The translations under genes and the position numbers were made by a program. Shown here piece by piece: positions 1-10,135 of a stretch of 64,000 bases of DNA (the first letter of the stretch is position 1; the number at the start of each line of letters is the position of its first letter). The notes under the pieces were generated by a model. It saw only the letters and a program-made list of their open reading frames with translations, ran no database searches and was not told where the DNA came from. The DNA is from Methanobrevibacter thaueri. Its GTDB lineage: Archaea > Methanobacteriota > Methanobacteria > Methanobacteriales > Methanobacteriaceae. The DNA lies in the NCBI RefSeq assembly GCF_003111625.1, contig NZ_MZGS01000028.1, positions 124,001 to 188,000 on the forward strand. The letters run 5' to 3'.

Positions 1-75
1 TTTATCGTTATTTTTAAATTCTTCTGCGACTTTTTCAATTAATAAATCTGCAGGTACATCAAATACAGTAGTCAT
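1..75 (-). CDS. rps19e: 30S ribosomal protein S19e (N-terminal part, cut by window edge)
   Basis: Only the first 25 codons are present, read leftward from an ATG at 73-75; the rest lies outside the window. The start MTTVFDVPADLLIEKVAEEF matches the beginning of archaeal S19e, a small-subunit protein needed for 30S maturation. A GGAG ribosome-binding site precedes the ATG by about 8 bases. It follows rnp4 and the YhbY-like gene on the same strand, which is a known archaeal order of RNA-processing and ribosomal genes. Identification rests on 25 residues plus this context. Confidence 0.8.
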   Translation of the reverse strand, partial: MTTVFDVPADLLIEKVAEEFKNNDK

Positions 76-168
76 ATTAATTCTCCAATATTTATTTTTA
101 TTGTAGCTTAATCCACTGTAAATTTAAGACCTAAAAAAATAGGGCCTGTAACTCTAAATTTATAATGT

Positions 169-426
169 TTAAGGCTTTTTCTTGTAAATAACAGCAACGT
201 GTCCTCTAACGTCAATGAGCTTTGCTCTTGTTTTAGAGACTATTTCGTCGATGTATTTATCTTTATCTCTAGCGATATTTTTTGCAAATTTAAGTTTAAC
301 GATTTCATTAGCTTTCAATTGGCGTTTGATTTCTTCGATTACATTATCGTTAACGCCTGACTTGCCAATGTTAATTGTCATCGCATTAAGAGCTCTATTC
401 ATCATTTCTTTCTTTTCGTGACTCAT
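169..426 (-). CDS. YhbY/CRS1-type RNA-binding protein
   Basis: 85 aa, the usual size of a stand-alone CRM (CRS1-YhbY) domain. The protein runs from an N-terminal helix through INIGKSGVNDNVIEEIKRQL and KFAKN to a C-terminal GHVAVIYKK strand; the GKSG...I.EI..QL...E.VK.K pattern is the family signature. Bacterial YhbY binds pre-50S particles; the archaeal role is inferred to be ribosomal or RNase P-related RNA binding. An AGGAG site stands before the ATG. The gene start overlaps the end of rnp4 by 32 bases, so the two are translationally close, and rps19e follows. Confidence 0.85.
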   Translation of the reverse strand: MSHEKKEMMNRALNAMTINIGKSGVNDNVIEEIKRQLKANEIVKLKFAKNIARDKDKYIDEIVSKTRAKLIDVRGHVAVIYKKKP

Positions 427-760
427 ATTTAGCTCTCCTTTTAAACTTCTTTTCCTTTTTGTAAGGAATTTTCATTACATGACCGCATTCACCACAAAAA
501 ATGTTGACCGATTCGTCAACTAGCCGGACGGTGCTATTGCGACCAGGCCTGAGGAAACTCTTGCAATTCCTACAATACCTTCGGGACCATTCTTCAGGTA
601 CAGGGGTATTGTATTTGGTGGACAATTTAAGTGCTAGTTCCACGTAGCGATTGGATCTTTCCGGATGGGTGATGAATTCCATCTCAGCCCGATTAAAAAG
701 AATATTCATTCTTTCAATCGCTATATCAATCATCCACTTCGGTCGTTTTCCTCTAGTCAA
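395..760 (-). CDS. rnp4: Ribonuclease P protein component 4 (Rpp21/Rnp4)
   Basis: 121 aa, normal length for archaeal Rnp4, the zinc-ribbon protein that pairs with Rpp29 on the RNase P RNA for 5' maturation of tRNAs. Visible features are an N-terminal helical region (IDIAIERMNILF, ELALKLSTKY) and a zinc ribbon with Cys pairs C63-x2-C66 and C89-x2-C92, then a very basic tail (KKEKKFKRRAKYESRKER) suited to RNA binding. It heads the leftward unit rnp4-yhbY-rps19e. Confidence 0.9.
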   Translation of the reverse strand: MTRGKRPKWMIDIAIERMNILFNRAEMEFITHPERSNRYVELALKLSTKYNTPVPEEWSRRYCRNCKSFLRPGRNSTVRLVDESVNIFCGECGHVMKIPYKKEKKFKRRAKYESRKERNDE

Positions 761-846
761 AATATCCTCCCTCTGTAGGATATAATATTCAAAATTGGAT
801 TAAAATGATTTGCGCAATTTAAAACAAAAACCATAGTTAAAATAAT

Positions 847-861
847 TTAACCTTAGGTTAA
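847..861. promoter_or_regulatory. Perfect palindrome TTAACCT-T-AGGTTAA in the rnp4 upstream region
   Basis: The 229-base gap 761-989 lies between the end of the AK6-type gene and the start of rnp4. It holds this 15-bp perfect inverted repeat about 90 bases upstream of the rnp4 start, and an AT-rich TATA-like stretch near 893-901. No reading frame in the gap looks coding. The palindrome could be an operator for the rnp4 unit; the binding protein is unknown. Confidence 0.35.
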
Positions 862-989
862 TATGAATATTAAGAATAAATATGTATATCACCATTTATA
901 AAGGTTGCGAATTTTAGGGATTTTTTTAAAATTTGAAAAAATAATTAAAAATAATGAATTTGATTTATTGACCAAAACCGGTGATTTAT

Positions 990-1514
990 CTATTGCATTA
1001 ACCAATCCATATAGTCAACCGAACCCACCGGATAATTGCCGCCGTCAGAGATTACATTACCAATCAAATCAACCGCCTCGTCTATTGTCAAGTCGCTGAC
1101 GTCCAGCTCATAGACATCGTCCTGATATTTTTCATATGCCTCAGCTGAACACACGCCAAGCGCTTCGGCCTCAAGATTTTCCCTGATTTTTGATTGTGAA
1201 TATTGCCTTGCCTCTAGTCTCTTTTCCAGAATCTCCGGATTCACCCTCAGCACAATCACCTTGTCGGCGCCATCGCAGAGATGTGACAGGTGCCCCTCAA
1301 AAATAAGTGTCTCGTCGCAATTGTCGATTATCTTACCTATATGGGCGTTCAATTTCTCAATGTCAATGACCTTATATCCCTTATCCTCATCGATGCCCAG
1401 GACAAAATCATGTTCAATGGCAATATCATTTATTTTAATCAGATGCCCATTCAATTTGCTTGCAAGAGTTGTCTTTCCGGTGCATGGAGTGCCGGTTATA
1501 AAAATAGCTGTCAT
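990..1514 (-). CDS. AK6/Fap7-type adenylate kinase family protein
   Basis: 174 aa with a Walker A loop GTPCTGKT at residues 8-15 close to the N-terminus, an internal FEGHLSHL segment and a [11 protein letters not shown] strand, as in the AK6 (Fap7/CINAP) family. These small NMP kinase-like ATPases assist late 40S/30S maturation with S11 and have weak adenylate kinase activity. The start lies right after the stop of the DRG gene (1516), so the two are one transcription unit. The specific role in ribosome assembly is family knowledge, not shown by the sequence. Confidence 0.88.
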   Translation of the reverse strand: MTAIFITGTPCTGKTTLASKLNGHLIKINDIAIEHDFVLGIDEDKGYKVIDIEKLNAHIGKIIDNCDETLIFEGHLSHLCDGADKVIVLRVNPEILEKRLEARQYSQSKIRENLEAEALGVCSAEAYEKYQDDVYELDVSDLTIDEAVDLIGNVISDGGNYPVGSVDYMDWLMQ

Positions 1515-1515
1515 G

Positions 1516-2610
1516 TTATTTCTTCAGGATTACCCTTAATACATCCTCATCCTCAAGGACATGGTCCGGACCCACCTTCTGGCCAGGGAACTTTACGGAT
1601 GTCCCCCATACCTTCGCATGGCGGAAGTTCTTAACGAATTCACGGTGAAGCTTGCCACATGCATCGATTACTGTTGAGCCTTTCTTGATAACCAGAGGAT
1701 CCTCCATGTCAGCCTTGCGCCCTTGCGGCTTCAGGTAGACCCTGACAAGGTCCAGATTATCAAATATGATGTCCTTCAATTCATCGATGTTGGTGTTCTT
1801 GTCCGCTGAAATCGGGATGAATTCGGGAATGTATTTCTTTAACTCCTCAATGTATGCCTCATCGACGAGATCAACCTTATTCAATAGGATCAACATTGGA
1901 ACATATGACTTGTTGCGGTCCAACACGTCAATGAACTGGTCCATGGTGACATCGTCCCTAAAGAGCACATCGGCATTGATGTATCCGTACTCGTTTAGAA
2001 TTGAACGGATTGTCTTTTCATCCAAATGGGTCAGCTTGCAGGTTGAGGATACCTTGACACCACCGAGCTTTTTCCTTTTTACAGTGACATCAGGAGGCCT
2101 TTCGTTTGGCCTGATACCAATTGCCCTCAATTCTTTTAAAATAACATCAATATGCTGTGGATTGAATGTGTCCAGCACGACAAGAATCAAATCTGCGGTT
2201 CTAGCTACGGATAGAATTTCCTTACCTCTTCCCTTACCGCTGCTTGCGCCTGTGATGATTCCAGGAATGTCGAAAATCTGGATTTTTGCATTCTTATGCT
2301 CCATAACACCCGGAACTATATCCAAAGTTGTGAACTGATAAGCGCCCACCTTACTTTCAGCGTTGGTGATGTTGTTCAACAATGTGGATTTTCCAACAGA
2401 TGGGAAACCAACCAATACTACAGTAGCATCACCGGACTTTTTGACGTGGAAACCTTGTCCCTTGGACCCACCGCTGCTTCTTTGCAAAGACTCTTCTTTC
2501 AATTTGGATAATTTGGCCTTTAATTTTCCAATATGGTGGGAAGTTGCTTTATTGTAAGGTGTTTTTTGAATTTCTTCCTCAATATCTTTAATCTTTTCTT
2601 CAATACCCAT
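1516..2610 (-). CDS. DRG-family GTP-binding protein (Obg-like with TGS domain)
   Basis: 364 aa, the typical length of archaeal/eukaryotic DRG (developmentally regulated GTP-binding) proteins. Order: basic N-terminal helices (1-55), G1 GFPSVGKST at 68-76, switch region with TTLD near 94-97, G3 DIPG at 114-117, a DRG-specific insert, G4 NKVD near 245, and a C-terminal TGS domain (about 290-364) with [15 protein letters not shown]. Likely associates with ribosomes as in other DRGs. GGAG precedes the ATG. The AK6-type gene follows without a gap. Confidence 0.93.
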   Translation of the reverse strand: MGIEEKIKDIEEEIQKTPYNKATSHHIGKLKAKLSKLKEESLQRSSGGSKGQGFHVKKSGDATVVLVGFPSVGKSTLLNNITNAESKVGAYQFTTLDIVPGVMEHKNAKIQIFDIPGIITGASSGKGRGKEILSVARTADLILVVLDTFNPQHIDVILKELRAIGIRPNERPPDVTVKRKKLGGVKVSSTCKLTHLDEKTIRSILNEYGYINADVLFRDDVTMDQFIDVLDRNKSYVPMLILLNKVDLVDEAYIEELKKYIPEFIPISADKNTNIDELKDIIFDNLDLVRVYLKPQGRKADMEDPLVIKKGSTVIDACGKLHREFVKNFRHAKVWGTSVKFPGQKVGPDHVLEDEDVLRVILKK

Positions 2611-2673
2611 TTAGGTTAAACTCCTAATAAGAATAATTAGTTAATATTTAAGATTGTTATATTATTTAAATCT

Positions 2674-2714
2674 TAAAAAAATAATAATGAAAAGAATATT
2701 TATCTATTCTTTTC
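2674..2714 (-). terminator. Stop-embedded hairpin terminator of the Cna-B protein gene
   Basis: A 10-bp perfect stem (GAAAAGAATA at 2689-2698 with TATTCTTTTC at 2705-2714, 6-base loop) contains the stop codon at 2704-2706. On the minus strand it is followed by a T-rich run (complement of 2674-2685). Confidence 0.7.
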
Positions 2715-3441
2715 TACGTAATTGATAAGCTAAACCTGCAACAGAAATTGCAAGAACACCTAATAAGACTGGATTACCAGTTTTATTTTTGTCTTTCTTT
2801 TTGTCAGGTTGTTTTTTATCAGGGTGTTTAGTGGTGGTTGTTTTAGTTGTTGTCTTGGTTGTTATCTTGGTTGTTATTTGTGAATCCTTGTCTGATGAGT
2901 CATCATCACCATCATCGGGTGAATCATCACCATCATCAGCGGATGTTTCATTATCCTGATCATCTAGGGTGTTGGTGATTGTGAAACCTGTTTCAGGATT
3001 TCCAGATACTTTGGAGGTATAACCTGGAACTTCCACTTCAACAATTTCAATTTCATCATTAGCTGAAAACTTTGATTGGATGGTAGTTTTCCAATCTTGA
3101 GATTTGTTTAATTCCTTTTCATCGCCCCAATAATTACCATTGAGTTTTATTTTGAATTTGATTGAATCTGGCCTTTTGTTTTTAGAGTCGTTATTGTCAT
3201 TCCATACTTTCTTAACTGAGAATCCCTGGTCCTCTTTTAACTTGTCTTTATCATCACTACTAGATACCTTGTCCTTGTCATCATCTGTTGAAACCTTATC
3301 CAAATCATCAGCCTGTGAAATTTGGTCATCCTGACTATCATCGGAGGATATGATATCTGAATCATTAGTATCTGCGGTTACGATGGAAACAGACACAACC
3401 AACAGAATCAGGAATGCAAAAATTAATGTTATCTTTTTCAT
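2704..3441 (-). CDS. Cell-surface protein with one Cna-B domain and C-terminal anchor
   Basis: 245 aa from the ATG at 3439-3441, chosen because GGTG lies 7 bases upstream; an earlier in-frame GTG would lack a site. Parts: a signal peptide (KKITLIFAFLILLVVSVSIV), a Ser/Asp-rich low-complexity stretch, a Cna-B-like beta domain (VKKVWNDNND ... VPGYTSKV ... GFTITNT), an Asp/Ser-rich then Thr/Lys-rich stalk, and a hydrophobic C-terminal helix followed by RRKE. This is the plan of Methanobrevibacter adhesin-like proteins, here short with one repeat. Likely exported and membrane-anchored, with Thr/Ser-rich segments open to glycosylation. Ligand unknown. Confidence 0.8.
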   Translation of the reverse strand: MKKITLIFAFLILLVVSVSIVTADTNDSDIISSDDSQDDQISQADDLDKVSTDDDKDKVSSSDDKDKLKEDQGFSVKKVWNDNNDSKNKRPDSIKFKIKLNGNYWGDEKELNKSQDWKTTIQSKFSANDEIEIVEVEVPGYTSKVSGNPETGFTITNTLDDQDNETSADDGDDSPDDGDDDSSDKDSQITTKITTKTTTKTTTTKHPDKKQPDKKKDKNKTGNPVLLGVLAISVAGLAYQLRRKE

Positions 3442-3574
3442 TATAAACACCTTAATTAGAGTTTGATTTGAGAACTATTTAAAATTTCTTAATCCCCCTT
3501 GAAATGGACAAACCTCAAGGGCCATATATAGTTTACTAGATGATGTGAGAAAAATCGTTATTTTGACAATTTCA

Positions 3575-3620
3575 AAATAAAAAAAAGAAAAAGAGTAGAT
3601 TAGATGACTAATTCATCTAA
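3575..3620 (-). terminator. Stop-embedded hairpin terminator of aglB
   Basis: Stem TTAGATGA (3600-3607) with TCATCTAA (3613-3620), loop of 5, containing the aglB stop codon at 3617-3619. The minus-strand continuation is pyrimidine-rich with long T runs (complement of 3578-3598). Confidence 0.7.
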
Positions 3621-6304
3621 CTACCGGCTTTGGTATTATTAAAGTTTACATTGAACAGCATTACACCATTCTCAGCATGTACAGGCTCGAAGATGTCCTG
3701 ATTTGCTCCACCTAACAGGTATAGCCTTGTGAACATTGAATTTTCAAGTTCATTACTCATGAGAAGTGGAGTGTACTGATCTTTGTCGCCCATAATGAAC
3801 AGGGTATAGTTACCATCGTCCGCACCCTTGATGGACTCGTTTTTCATGATGTATCCATCTTCAATTAATATTAATCTGGATGCCTTCAATGGGTTGTATT
3901 CACTACCGTTGACCTTGATTGGTTCACCACTGTCAGTGTAAACAGATTCCACATGCGCGGTTGTGGTATTGTTACCACTTCCTCTTTCAATTACAGCATT
4001 AACAGTCATACCTTGATCCTCTAACAATTGAAGCTTGCCGCTTTCGCCTGACTTAACTGTTACCTGATCATATGGCACGTAGTAATTGTAATTTTCGGAA
4101 GATTGATTCTCAAAGTTCCATGCTCCGAAGAAACTCCACCAGCCCGCTTTGCTTAACATATCGCTGGAAGCAACGAAGGTTACAGGTCTTGGGTTGCTTG
4201 GGTGAGTGTACTCGATTGTCTGATTAGCTTCTGCAGCAGACAATCCATATTTAGTTGTAAGCACTTTTTGAGCATCATCAGCGGTTCTAGGTAAAATGTC
4301 AATGAGAATGGCGGTAGTGTTACCTGTTGAACCTGTTACATTTGTTGTTAAATATTCATCAGCCAAGGTACCTTTAGTGTTCAGCATTCTAAATATACCT
4401 GCAGACAATTCCAGATTGTCTGTTGTCATCGCCTGACCCAGCCAGAAAGCACGTTCCCCTGACTGAGAACCTCCGTCGAATGTTACTTGCCTGTCGGCCG
4501 CAACCTCGAAGAGGTAACCGAAGTCCCACCAGGATGTGACTACTGTGTCTTCAGGTTGGGTTTCATTAATCCATTTCATAGCGTTCCACATTGAATCGCT
4601 GGTACCTGGAACTACCTGTTCGGAAGTTTGGTAAGCTCCACAAATACTTGGAGTTACAAGTGCAAGGACCAAAGCAACGATTAAAACATATTTTTTGATT
4701 GGAACATGTTTTTTGTCAGCGGAATTATCTTTAAGAAGGTAAACTGAAGCCAAACCAACTGCAACAATTACAACGAATAGAACCGCACCTAAAACATTGT
4801 TGATTGTAGCCAATGGCACAGCAGCAAATACTGCACAGAATATCACTGCAACAACTATCCATTTGTCATTATCCAATCTGGATTTGATATAATCACATGC
4901 GAATCCAACGAAAATACCTGTAAGGAACGCAAATGGCAATACGAGAGTGGTAATGAACCTTGAACCACGGGTTGCAGCAAGAGCGGTAATTACTACCCAT
5001 ACAACAAATAAAGTTGCATATAATACAGTCAAACGTTTGTCGGCTAAAATCGGATTATCTCCACCAAATTTCAAGTCAGCCATGGAAAATTGGAATTTGC
5101 GGTCATTGTCTAACTTTTTAGCAGCGGATAACCTTTGACCTTTTTGAGGTTTGGAATCATCGACTGCCATATCAGCACTTCTGAATTTCCATGCTCTTGA
5201 TACTAAGATATATAATACAACTAACGCTGCGAACAGTACCAGGATACCACCTATACCGTTAACAGCACCATTGGTGTTAGCCAAGAACAATGAAGTCATT
5301 CCTGCACCAAGCATTGATGGTGTTTGCATCTCTGCAACGGAAATAAGTACGTTAGGGAATCCGCCAACAACTACTGAAGCAGATTGCAAGTTCAATAAGT
5401 TGAGTACACGGCCAAAGATTCCGAGCACACCGTCAACACCTTGGAAGACAGCAAGACCCATAAATCCGACTATACCCAAGGCCACAATTGATAAAAATGC
5501 CTTTTGATGGATTAGCCATTGAATAACATTCGGATAATCATTTCTATCATCGCCAACATTGAAAATAAATGTTGCGATTAAGTATAGCACAGCAAACAGT
5601 CCCATTAAAGCTACATAAAAGATGTAACCAGTCCATTGTTGTGAGAACAATCCTATTGATGCGATGGACAAGATTGCAAAGACAATTTTCCATATCCAGT
5701 TATTGCTTCTGATTGACTCAACAAAGAAGAATATGAAGAATATCGAGAATATGTAATAGAACATATCTGTATCGAAAAATCCTGGGAATGTGTGTGCAAA
5801 GTAATTCGGAGCTAGCACAATAAGCAATGTTGCTACAATCGCCCCATAATCATTAGTAAGTCTTCTAGCAAATATGAATGCTGGGATTACTGCCAATGTA
5901 GATATAATGGCTCCAGTCCAAAATGCAACTTCCTTAACTGAATAATTTCCTCCAAGGAAACTGTTTGCAACGTCATGCAACCAGGAAGTCAGCCATACAA
6001 TACCTAGCTCATAATTAATCTGGTTTCCTGTCGGAGCTAGCCTATGCATATCCCATTCACTACCATTTACAATTTCATCTCCCACATAGCCGTGATCGAC
6101 ATAATCATTGGTCAGCCTATAGTTATAGTATGAATCCATTTCACTGAAATAAGGAAGACCAGATGAGTCAACATACTCGGACTTGATGCTGTCATCGAGC
6201 ATATTCAAATCAGCTGCAGGAGCTTTTAATGCGAAAACAACAGCTAAAAGAATTAAAATTATGATAATTCCTTTACCCACTGTCAATAACGTTTCTCTAT
6301 TCAT
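3617..6304 (-). CDS. aglB: Dolichyl-phosphooligosaccharide-protein glycosyltransferase (STT3/AglB)
   Basis: 895 aa, a multi-pass membrane enzyme that transfers a lipid-linked glycan to Asn in N-x-S/T sequons on the outer face of the membrane. About a dozen hydrophobic helices fill residues 10-560, followed by a soluble C-terminal domain. Key sites: the first acidic loop (EMDSYYNY, near residue 55), the DTD motif in FFDTDMF (near 176), and WWDFG near residue 590, the archaeal form of the STT3 WWDYG sequon-binding motif. It is the only STT3 in the window. The neighbouring Cna-B protein is a plausible type of substrate. It ends in its own hairpin, so it appears monocistronic. Confidence 0.95.
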   Translation of the reverse strand: MNRETLLTVGKGIIIILILLAVVFALKAPAADLNMLDDSIKSEYVDSSGLPYFSEMDSYYNYRLTNDYVDHGYVGDEIVNGSEWDMHRLAPTGNQINYELGIVWLTSWLHDVANSFLGGNYSVKEVAFWTGAIISTLAVIPAFIFARRLTNDYGAIVATLLIVLAPNYFAHTFPGFFDTDMFYYIFSIFFIFFFVESIRSNNWIWKIVFAILSIASIGLFSQQWTGYIFYVALMGLFAVLYLIATFIFNVGDDRNDYPNVIQWLIHQKAFLSIVALGIVGFMGLAVFQGVDGVLGIFGRVLNLLNLQSASVVVGGFPNVLISVAEMQTPSMLGAGMTSLFLANTNGAVNGIGGILVLFAALVVLYILVSRAWKFRSADMAVDDSKPQKGQRLSAAKKLDNDRKFQFSMADLKFGGDNPILADKRLTVLYATLFVVWVVITALAATRGSRFITTLVLPFAFLTGIFVGFACDYIKSRLDNDKWIVVAVIFCAVFAAVPLATINNVLGAVLFVVIVAVGLASVYLLKDNSADKKHVPIKKYVLIVALVLALVTPSICGAYQTSEQVVPGTSDSMWNAMKWINETQPEDTVVTSWWDFGYLFEVAADRQVTFDGGSQSGERAFWLGQAMTTDNLELSAGIFRMLNTKGTLADEYLTTNVTGSTGNTTAILIDILPRTADDAQKVLTTKYGLSAAEANQTIEYTHPSNPRPVTFVASSDMLSKAGWWSFFGAWNFENQSSENYNYYVPYDQVTVKSGESGKLQLLEDQGMTVNAVIERGSGNNTTTAHVESVYTDSGEPIKVNGSEYNPLKASRLILIEDGYIMKNESIKGADDGNYTLFIMGDKDQYTPLLMSNELENSMFTRLYLLGGANQDIFEPVHAENGVMLFNVNFNNTKAGS

Positions 6305-6463
6305 TAAAAATCCTCTACTTTAATTTCATTAATAAAAATCAAAATTATTAAATAAAATAAAAATAATTTCACAATGTGAAGAAATATTTTTATTGAATAA
6401 TATATTTTATCTTTATATTATTAATACATTATCCTTTAAAAGAAAAATAAGAAAAAATAAATT

Positions 6464-8644
6464 TCATTTTAGTTTTTGCTCGAGCTCTTCAACTGAGCAA
6501 GTGAAACGGCATTTTGGAAAACCGCTGCAACCAATGAAATCTCCATAACGTCCGGAACGCTTAAGCAATTGTTTTCCACATTCAGGACATTCACCAACTT
6601 TTTCAGGCTGATGAGGTTTTGTGGTGTCCTTTCCGCAGTTAGGGTCAAGACATGCCCTTTGTCTAGGCTTTCCGAATGAAATGATTGGCAGACCGCACTT
6701 CTCACATTTTTTCTTAAGGAAATTGGTTCCCTTAGGAATGGAGTAAATGGTTGTGCAATCCGGATAATTGGAACATCCGACAAATGACGCCTTGGTCTTA
6801 AAAGAGTACCTTTTAACCAGATTTCCTCCACATGTCGGACAGGTGCCGACAATGTTGCTTTCCTGATAGGATTCATATAGTTTGGTTCCGATCTCCTTGG
6901 AATTCTTGGTGATGTCACCCAAAATGATCTTAACCTCTTTCTTACCCTCTTCAATTACCTCTGAACGTGTGGAGGTGTTGTTGTCAATGCCCTCAAGCTT
7001 GTTTTCAAAGGCCCTTGTGAGTTCCTCTGAAGTAAGGTCATTACAGTAGGTGGACAGTGTGTCAATCATGTTGGTTCCCAGCTGGTTTACTTCAATCTGC
7101 TTGTCGCCTGTGATGTACTTTCTGTCATAAAGCTTGTCTATGATGTCCGCACGTGTGGCCTTTGTACCTAACTCCCTCTTTTCAAGCTCCTTGATTAGGG
7201 ATGCCTGGTTATACCTTGCAGGAGGTTTGGTTTCCTTCTCATCGGCAAGAAGCTTTAAGACCTTCAGGATGTCGCCTTCCTTGATGTCAGGGAATTCCTC
7301 ATTGTCAATATTCCTATAAGGATAGTGCTCCATCCAGCCCTTATGGGTGACCCGTCTCCTTCTGAAGCGGAACTTTTCGCCCTCAATGTCCAGGGTTGTG
7401 CTCATTGTCTCGAACTTGGCCGCCTCAAAGAAAACTGAAATGAACCTGTAGACAATCAAGTCATAGATTTTCTTGTCGTCTCTGGATAGGCCTTGAGGCA
7501 ATATTCCTGTAGGGTGAATTGCAGGGTGAGCCGCATCCTCTTTCTTACCGTTGTTTGGCCTTAGTTTAGACGGCAATTGTGAAATGTGCTTTTTAAACTC
7601 TCCGTCATGTGACAATTGTGAAAAGATCTCCTTGAAACCTAAGCTTTCAGGCAATTTTTGTGATGAGGTACGCGGATATGAAGTGTAACCTGAAGTATAT
7701 AGGTTTTGGGCTATGACCTGTGTCTTTTTAGGAGAAAATCCAAAAACGTTATAAGCCTCAGACTGAAGTCCTCCCAGGTTAAACGGAACCGGAGGTTGTG
7801 TTTTGGAGTTTGACAGGGAAATCTTGTGAACCTTGGCGTCCTTGCCTTGGCACTTGGTCATGATTTCCTCGGCACGGGCCTTGTCGAATATCTTGCCGTC
7901 GACGTGGTCCACTTCAATGTGGTCCTCAACGCCGTCTTCGGTCCTGCCTTCAACCAATGCCTTGATGAGCCAATACGGTTCGGGAACGAAATCCTTTATT
8001 TCGTTTTCCCTTTCAACGAGAATGGATAGTGTAGGAGTCTGCACACGTCCTGCGGATAATTTTAAGAATCTGTGTTTTGCGCTGCTTACAGATTTCATTA
8101 AAGCTTTTGAGATATTTACGCCAAAATAATAGTCTAGAACGTGCCTTGCAATACCAGTATCGACCTGGTTCATGTCCAAATCAATTCTGTTGTCATATGC
8201 CTCAAGCAAATCCTTTTTTGTCAATGTGGAGAACTTCATTCTTGAGATTTTACTGAGATTATCCTGACCGCATGCATATTTCAATGCATTGTAGCCGATT
8301 AATGTCCCTTCGGTATCATAATCGCAGGCATGAACATATGAATCGGCGTTCTTGCCCAGCTTCTTGATTGCCCTGACATAATCCTTTGTAAATCCGCTGC
8401 CCTTCTTGTTCACCTCATATGCCGGTGCCCAGTGAAGGTCGAAATAGACCCTGTCCTTAGGGTTGTCCGGTGTCAATGAATATAGGTGTCCCACAGCGGA
8501 TACGACAGTGATATCCTTTGAATCCTTCTTGAGTTCCCAATATTTAACTTTCTTATTGTATACTTTCTTTTTGGCGCTTGGTGAAAGCGCTTTTGCAATC
8601 TTTTCCGCAGATGTTGGTTTTTCGCAAACTATTACTTCATGCAT
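6464..8644 (-). CDS. topA: DNA topoisomerase I (type IA)
   Basis: 726 aa. The N-terminal Toprim domain begins [20 protein letters not shown] and includes the acidic HACDYDTEG motif. The catalytic tyrosine lies in [11 protein letters not shown] (around residue 320), next to the SSQKLPES segment. The C-terminal 150 residues hold three zinc-ribbon units (CPTCGG...CSNYPDC, CEKCG...CLDPNC, CPECGK...CSGFPKC) that bind single-stranded DNA. It relaxes negative supercoils in an Mg-dependent, ATP-independent reaction. Divergent from the glycosyltransferase gene to the right, with about 140 bases of AT-rich promoter region between them. Confidence 0.96.
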   Translation of the reverse strand: MHEVIVCEKPTSAEKIAKALSPSAKKKVYNKKVKYWELKKDSKDITVVSAVGHLYSLTPDNPKDRVYFDLHWAPAYEVNKKGSGFTKDYVRAIKKLGKNADSYVHACDYDTEGTLIGYNALKYACGQDNLSKISRMKFSTLTKKDLLEAYDNRIDLDMNQVDTGIARHVLDYYFGVNISKALMKSVSSAKHRFLKLSAGRVQTPTLSILVERENEIKDFVPEPYWLIKALVEGRTEDGVEDHIEVDHVDGKIFDKARAEEIMTKCQGKDAKVHKISLSNSKTQPPVPFNLGGLQSEAYNVFGFSPKKTQVIAQNLYTSGYTSYPRTSSQKLPESLGFKEIFSQLSHDGEFKKHISQLPSKLRPNNGKKEDAAHPAIHPTGILPQGLSRDDKKIYDLIVYRFISVFFEAAKFETMSTTLDIEGEKFRFRRRRVTHKGWMEHYPYRNIDNEEFPDIKEGDILKVLKLLADEKETKPPARYNQASLIKELEKRELGTKATRADIIDKLYDRKYITGDKQIEVNQLGTNMIDTLSTYCNDLTSEELTRAFENKLEGIDNNTSTRSEVIEEGKKEVKIILGDITKNSKEIGTKLYESYQESNIVGTCPTCGGNLVKRYSFKTKASFVGCSNYPDCTTIYSIPKGTNFLKKKCEKCGLPIISFGKPRQRACLDPNCGKDTTKPHQPEKVGECPECGKQLLKRSGRYGDFIGCSGFPKCRFTCSVEELEQKLK

Positions 8645-8786
8645 TATTTCGTACCTATCTCAATTTTTTTATTAAATATATTTTAAAGAAAGTTATCATA
8701 TAAAAGTATTACTATGAACAGAAAAGGAGATTTTAAATATCATTTTAAAAAATATATTATATAATTAAATCTTGTTCGATGATAAA

Positions 8787-9890
8787 ATGAATGATAAAAT
8801 TAGTATTATTTTGCCAATTTTTAATGTTGGAGACCACCTGAGAGGTGGAATAGATTCATTGGTCAACCAAACCATAGGAAATGAAAATCTAGAGATAATA
8901 ATGGTAAATGACTGTTCAACAGACGGATCTGATAAAATCATAGATGAGTACGCCGAGAAATATGACTGCTGCATAGCTATTCATCATGAAAAAAACAGCG
9001 GTGCGGCTTACACTCCCCGCAATACAGGTATTGAAGCATCCACTGGGGACTACATAATGTTTCTGGACCCTGACGACAGGTACACACTTGATTCATGTGA
9101 GACATTGTACAGGGCAGTTAAGGCAAATAATGCGCAAGTGGCTTTCGGACGTTTCAGAAGAATATTCGAATACGGAGGAACTGTCCAGAAATCATACTCT
9201 CCATACATGGACAGCCTGGAGCAGGCCTATCCGGATGAGACCTTTGAAACCGAAAACTTCATCAATGTTCCGGATTTCATTTGGGACAATGTCCTTGAAA
9301 GCATTATTTACGGCAAGACCATCGAAGGGACCTATCCCCGCAACAGTCCGCTGGACACAATTCACGTTGACAGCATCGAACAGGAACCTGACATCTTAAA
9401 GATGCACCCTTCAGTGTGGAGTAAAATATATAGAAGGGACCTTATCATGGATAACGACATTCGTTTCCAGCCATACGTTTCAGGCGACGACATGGCATTT
9501 GCCCTGGAAACCCTCCTGAAGGCTGACGGAATCGTGTTCCTGAACAATTTCATGTGCTATGACTATTATATACGCGATCTTCCAAGCGACAAGTCAATCA
9601 CAAATAATGTGAATGTGCGCCTTTTGGATGAGCTGATGGAATCCTATATTTACTGCAGGAAATGCACAGAAGGATATTCCAAGGAAATTAAAAACATCAG
9701 CGTCAATCCGCACCTCCTCCATTGGATGTACACATGGAAAAACTCACCATTCACCAAGGAAGAAAATAAATTGCTGCTGAGCAAGGTCAACAAGCTTAAG
9801 AAAATACATAAAACAGATACAAAAACCAAATGGCTGCTCTCATCAATGACAACCGCAATAGAAACTAAAATCTACACTTCAAAAGAGTGA
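8787..9890 (+). CDS. Family 2 glycosyltransferase
   Basis: 367 aa from the ATG at 8787 (MNDKISIILPIFN); an upstream in-frame TTG at 8772 is less likely. The GT-A fold signature is clear: SIILPIFNVGDHL, the nucleotide-binding MVNDCSTDGS, then FLDPDD as the metal-binding DXD, and SGDDMAF in the acceptor region. No membrane segments are visible, so it is probably cytoplasmic or peripheral. It is expected to add a sugar to a surface polymer, S-layer glycan or lipid; donor and acceptor cannot be read. It is not near other glycan genes, though aglB is 2.5 kb away. Confidence 0.85.
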   Translation: MNDKISIILPIFNVGDHLRGGIDSLVNQTIGNENLEIIMVNDCSTDGSDKIIDEYAEKYDCCIAIHHEKNSGAAYTPRNTGIEASTGDYIMFLDPDDRYTLDSCETLYRAVKANNAQVAFGRFRRIFEYGGTVQKSYSPYMDSLEQAYPDETFETENFINVPDFIWDNVLESIIYGKTIEGTYPRNSPLDTIHVDSIEQEPDILKMHPSVWSKIYRRDLIMDNDIRFQPYVSGDDMAFALETLLKADGIVFLNNFMCYDYYIRDLPSDKSITNNVNVRLLDELMESYIYCRKCTEGYSKEIKNISVNPHLLHWMYTWKNSPFTKEENKLLLSKVNKLKKIHKTDTKTKWLLSSMTTAIETKIYTSKE

Positions 9891-9940
9891 TTCGAAAAGA
9901 AAAAAAGATAATTGCATAAAAAAAATTATTTTTTTGAAGT

Positions 9941-10084
9941 CAGGTCTTCATTGTAAAAACGGTAAAAATCAGCACAGAAATCGCAAATTGGAAACTTGCC
10001 GTTACGGTAATATCCAAGTTCTGCCTTGTTCATGTCAAATTTCTGACCGCAGATAAAACATGTTTCTATTTTTTCTTCAGACAT
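9941..10084 (-). CDS. Small zinc-binding protein (two CxxC pairs), unknown function
   Basis: A short gene of about 47-52 codons starting at the ATG 10082-10084 (MSEEKIETCFICGQKFDMN...). Two knuckles, CFIC and CDFC, are spaced about 27 residues apart and separated by a conserved-looking AELGYYRNGKFPI, giving a treble-clef or zinc-ribbon type site. The last few residues depend on the exact length of an A run near 9956-9959, which I could not count with certainty: one reading stops at 9941, the other continues to about 9927. An A6-TTA-T6 symmetrical stretch follows and could end transcription from both sides. Confidence 0.6.
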
Positions 10085-10093
10085 GTTAAAACC

Positions 10094-10135
10094 TTAAAAA
10101 AAGAAAAGATTAAAGGTTAAAATTGAATTTAACCT
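10094..10135 (-). terminator. Stop-embedded hairpin terminator of the serB-like gene
   Basis: Stem AGGTTAAA (10114-10121) with TTTAACCT (10128-10135), loop of 6, containing the stop at 10129-10131. The minus strand then runs into T-rich sequence (complement of 10094-10113). Confidence 0.7.
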
